From Pseudovibrio axinellae (GTDB lineage Bacteria; Pseudomonadota; Alphaproteobacteria; Rhizobiales; Stappiaceae): a stretch of 64,000 bases of DNA. A program made the position numbers and the translations under genes. The stretch lies in assembly GCF_900110875.1 (NCBI RefSeq), contig NZ_FOFM01000001.1, positions 62,001-126,000 on the forward strand, read 5' to 3'. Shown piece after piece: positions 61,978 to 64,000 of this stretch. The notes beneath the pieces were generated by a model. That model was not told where the DNA came from. It saw nothing but the letters and a program-made list of their open reading frames with translations, and ran no database searches. Positions within the stretch are counted from its first letter, which is position 1. The number at the start of each line of letters is the position of its first letter.

Positions 61978-64000
61978 ATGACTTTAACTCCGTCCCAGAT
62001 TAAATGGCTTTCTTTAGCGCAAGGTGGCGTCGAAGAATTCGTTGCCAATAGCGGCGATGAAGAAAAAAAGACGGAAAAGATTACTGATATTTTGGCCAAG
62101 TTGGATGCGGATAAAGAAGTTATTCGCAAGGCACAAGACTTTCAAATCGAACTTGCTCGACACCCCGCTTTGCTCAAGCTAACGCATAAAAACAAGAAAA
62201 TGCCCTGGATGAGCGGCGATATGCAGTCAGAAGTCGATTCCTACGCAGATGTGAAGGCTGATACGCCCCTTATCCCAGCTAAGGATGTCGACGCACTGCT
62301 CGCGGCCTTTGGCAAAATCCTGGAGCGCCAGGCTGAAATGCTTTCAGCTACAAAGACAGACGGCAAGACCCGACTGTTCACCGATGAAGACATAACACGT
62401 GAACTTTGGACACCTTTGATACGTGAGGGTATCATTCCTTCAAATATCGTTCCAGATAAGTACAGCCAATTTGCCCAAATGTTCAAAGGTTCCTCTGAGA
62501 TCTATGAGGGGAAATTGGAGGAACATAGCGAAACGGCTTCCAAATACGAAAACACCTTAGAAGCCATCGGATTTGCACGGGATGTGGTTTCCTTGGCAGG
62601 AAGCCTGGGTAGCAATGCCCTTACGATCGCAAATTTTGACGACCAGACTCATTCTCGTGCGGAAAAGCGCGAGATTGCCGCCAAACGACAGGTCTTGAAA
62701 GGCAACCAGGACAAAATAACATCTGATCTGGCAACACAATTACAAATGAAACCTGGCGCGACAGATGGTGAGGTTCTCGACAAAGCAGCCGAGGTTGGCG
62801 GTTTTGAAGCTCAAATCACTCATTACCAAAATATCGAGGATGCGCAGATTAAACTTGTCGACAAGTTGGTGGGGCAAACCAAGCTATTTGAAGAAGAAAA
62901 GGCATTGCTCACGATGTCAACGTCCTTGCTGGATGCAGGACTTGCAACCACTGAGAAAGGCCTAAAGTTCTCTGAACGCGAGAAAAATATCAAGACAACA
63001 CTCATCTTTGCCCAGGACGTTGCCGACACTGTGGCAACCCAGATGAAACTTGTACTTGAAGGCGCATCCAAAACCTACGAGCACGAACAACACCAGATCA
63101 CAGATCAGGTTGAATTTGCGGGAACAGCAGACAAAGACACATTACAAGGCCTCTCATACGCCTCCGGAGCTATGAGTTTATTTATTGAATCCAACCAGGT
63201 GGCACGTAAGATCACACTGGCTGTGAAAGCGAAAACCAACAAGGAAAAAGAGAATGCGGTTTTACAGATCGCGGGTTCAATGGCAGATTCTCTTGCTGAA
63301 CTTTTCTTCACAATGGGAGATGTGCAAGGGCATGTGGATACCGGTAAGAAGGATTCAAAACATACACGAGCAGATGAAAGCAAAGCCTACGCATATGGCA
63401 GCGTCGGTCCTGGCCCCGGCAATGAAGACGATCAGACAGAGCTTATTGGAGTTGCGATTAAGGCGTTCTTTGTCGCGAGCGTGAATGTGGGTGCCGCCGT
63501 TAAAGCGCTCAAAGAGCGGAACTACCTCTCCTTTACTGAATCCCTTATGCTGGGGATGGTGCAAGCAGCCTCCTCTGCAACCACAGGCCCATTGGCCGCA
63601 ATGGCCAAACCTGAAATTGAGCTAAATACCGATGCGCAGAGAGCGCAGTTAGATAAGCTTACTCCCCAAGAACTTCTGGACAGCAAGCTCGAGCGCTCTG
63701 GCTGTAACTTTACACGTACAGAACGTGAAGCCTTTCTCGATGGTTTTGACGACCCAAGTTACTTACACACGATCACCAACAACATTCGCGAAATGCAGGA
63801 TGCCTTTCGCGAAACGAAAAAGGACCCGCAAGTATCTGAGGAACTCACGAAACGCACCAACACAGCAATTCAGAACCTCGAAGCGAAAAAGTCGTGGGAC
63901 GCACTAGCAGATTTTAAGAGGAAACAATCCAACCCCGCGGAACGTGATGCCTTTATGAAGGAGCTCGAAGCAGACGTTGATGCTGAAACAAAGGCATTGA
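61978..64000 (+). CDS. Large helical protein of unknown function (runs off window end)
   Basis: The first 674 codons of an open frame are visible; the C-terminus is beyond the window. I do not recognise it. It is charged and largely helical: coiled-coil-like at about 130-330 (YENTLEAIGFARDVVSLAG, KAQDFQIELARHP), then a more hydrophobic, Gly/Ala-rich section at about 485-545 (GVAIKAFFVASVNVGAAVKAL, MLGMVQAASSATTGPLAAMA). There is no signal peptide. The ATG at 61978 has GTGGAG seven bases upstream. It lies 107 bases after tssM on the same strand, so it may be a T6SS effector or cargo. That is inference from position. Confidence 0.7.
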   Translation, partial: MTLTPSQIKWLSLAQGGVEEFVANSGDEEKKTEKITDILAKLDADKEVIRKAQDFQIELARHPALLKLTHKNKKMPWMSGDMQSEVDSYADVKADTPLIPAKDVDALLAAFGKILERQAEMLSATKTDGKTRLFTDEDITRELWTPLIREGIIPSNIVPDKYSQFAQMFKGSSEIYEGKLEEHSETASKYENTLEAIGFARDVVSLAGSLGSNALTIANFDDQTHSRAEKREIAAKRQVLKGNQDKITSDLATQLQMKPGATDGEVLDKAAEVGGFEAQITHYQNIEDAQIKLVDKLVGQTKLFEEEKALLTMSTSLLDAGLATTEKGLKFSEREKNIKTTLIFAQDVADTVATQMKLVLEGASKTYEHEQHQITDQVEFAGTADKDTLQGLSYASGAMSLFIESNQVARKITLAVKAKTNKEKENAVLQIAGSMADSLAELFFTMGDVQGHVDTGKKDSKHTRADESKAYAYGSVGPGPGNEDDQTELIGVAIKAFFVASVNVGAAVKALKERNYLSFTESLMLGMVQAASSATTGPLAAMAKPEIELNTDAQRAQLDKLTPQELLDSKLERSGCNFTRTEREAFLDGFDDPSYLHTITNNIREMQDAFRETKKDPQVSEELTKRTNTAIQNLEAKKSWDALADFKRKQSNPAERDAFMKELEADVDAETKAL

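Overview
The window looks like chromosomal DNA of a marine-type alphaproteobacterium. The mfd / sdhE / recG neighbourhood, the DUF502 gene beside recG and the style of the house-keeping proteins all point to Alphaproteobacteria, and the moderate base composition would suit a Pseudovibrio-like member of the Hyphomicrobiales. The genus is an inference. No rRNA, tRNA, CRISPR array, insertion sequence or integrase was recognised.

Layout. Positions 1-5734 hold DNA repair genes: mfd (minus, cut by the window start), sdhE (minus) and recG (plus). Positions 5736-7118 carry two small membrane-protein genes (DUF502, DUF454). Positions 7147-10073 are a copper-export unit: copA, then cueR, behind a MerR-type promoter with a 19-base spacer. 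Positions 10363-14874 carry a Tat-exported molybdenum aldehyde-oxidase pair (iorB/iorA type), a divergent AraC-family regulator and a small P-loop kinase-like protein. Positions 15131-18604 encode an OmpR-type two-component pair followed by a ferric-reductase-like flavocytochrome. Then come a DUF1989 protein, a zinc alcohol dehydrogenase and a 908-residue helical protein of unknown function (21053-23779). Positions 23930-26292 are a complete preQ0/preQ1 operon, queC-queD-queE-queF, preceded by a class-I preQ1 riboswitch and closed by a strong terminator. Positions 26349-32158 are a ribose operon on the minus strand, rbsD-A-C-B-R-K, with a perfect 44-bp palindrome about 50 bp upstream of rbsD.

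From about 32.9 kb to the window end lies a type VI secretion (T6SS) island. It opens with a cytochrome P450 and two unrecognised genes, then a convergent Ser/Thr-kinase-like gene. The core follows as tssA-tssB-tssC-hcp-tagJ-tssE-tssF-tssG-clpV, the same order as the Pseudomonas aeruginosa H1-T6SS. After that come an unusual fused TssB-TssC paralog, vgrG, a DUF6931-like gene, PAAR, an FHA gene, tssJ, tssK, tssL and tssM. All thirteen core Tss components are present. Many junctions overlap by 1-11 bases (ATGA, TAATG or TTGA), indicating translational coupling. A large helical protein of unknown function begins after tssM and runs out of the window.

The parts most likely to be new are the T6SS-associated genes without recognised function: the 391-residue protein at 34296, the cysteine-bracketed Leu/Ala/Lys-rich protein at 35546, the sheath-fusion paralog at 48849 with its acidic repeat tail, the genes flanking vgrG, and the protein at 61978. 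The 34296 protein and the distant 21053 protein appear to share a C-terminal motif.
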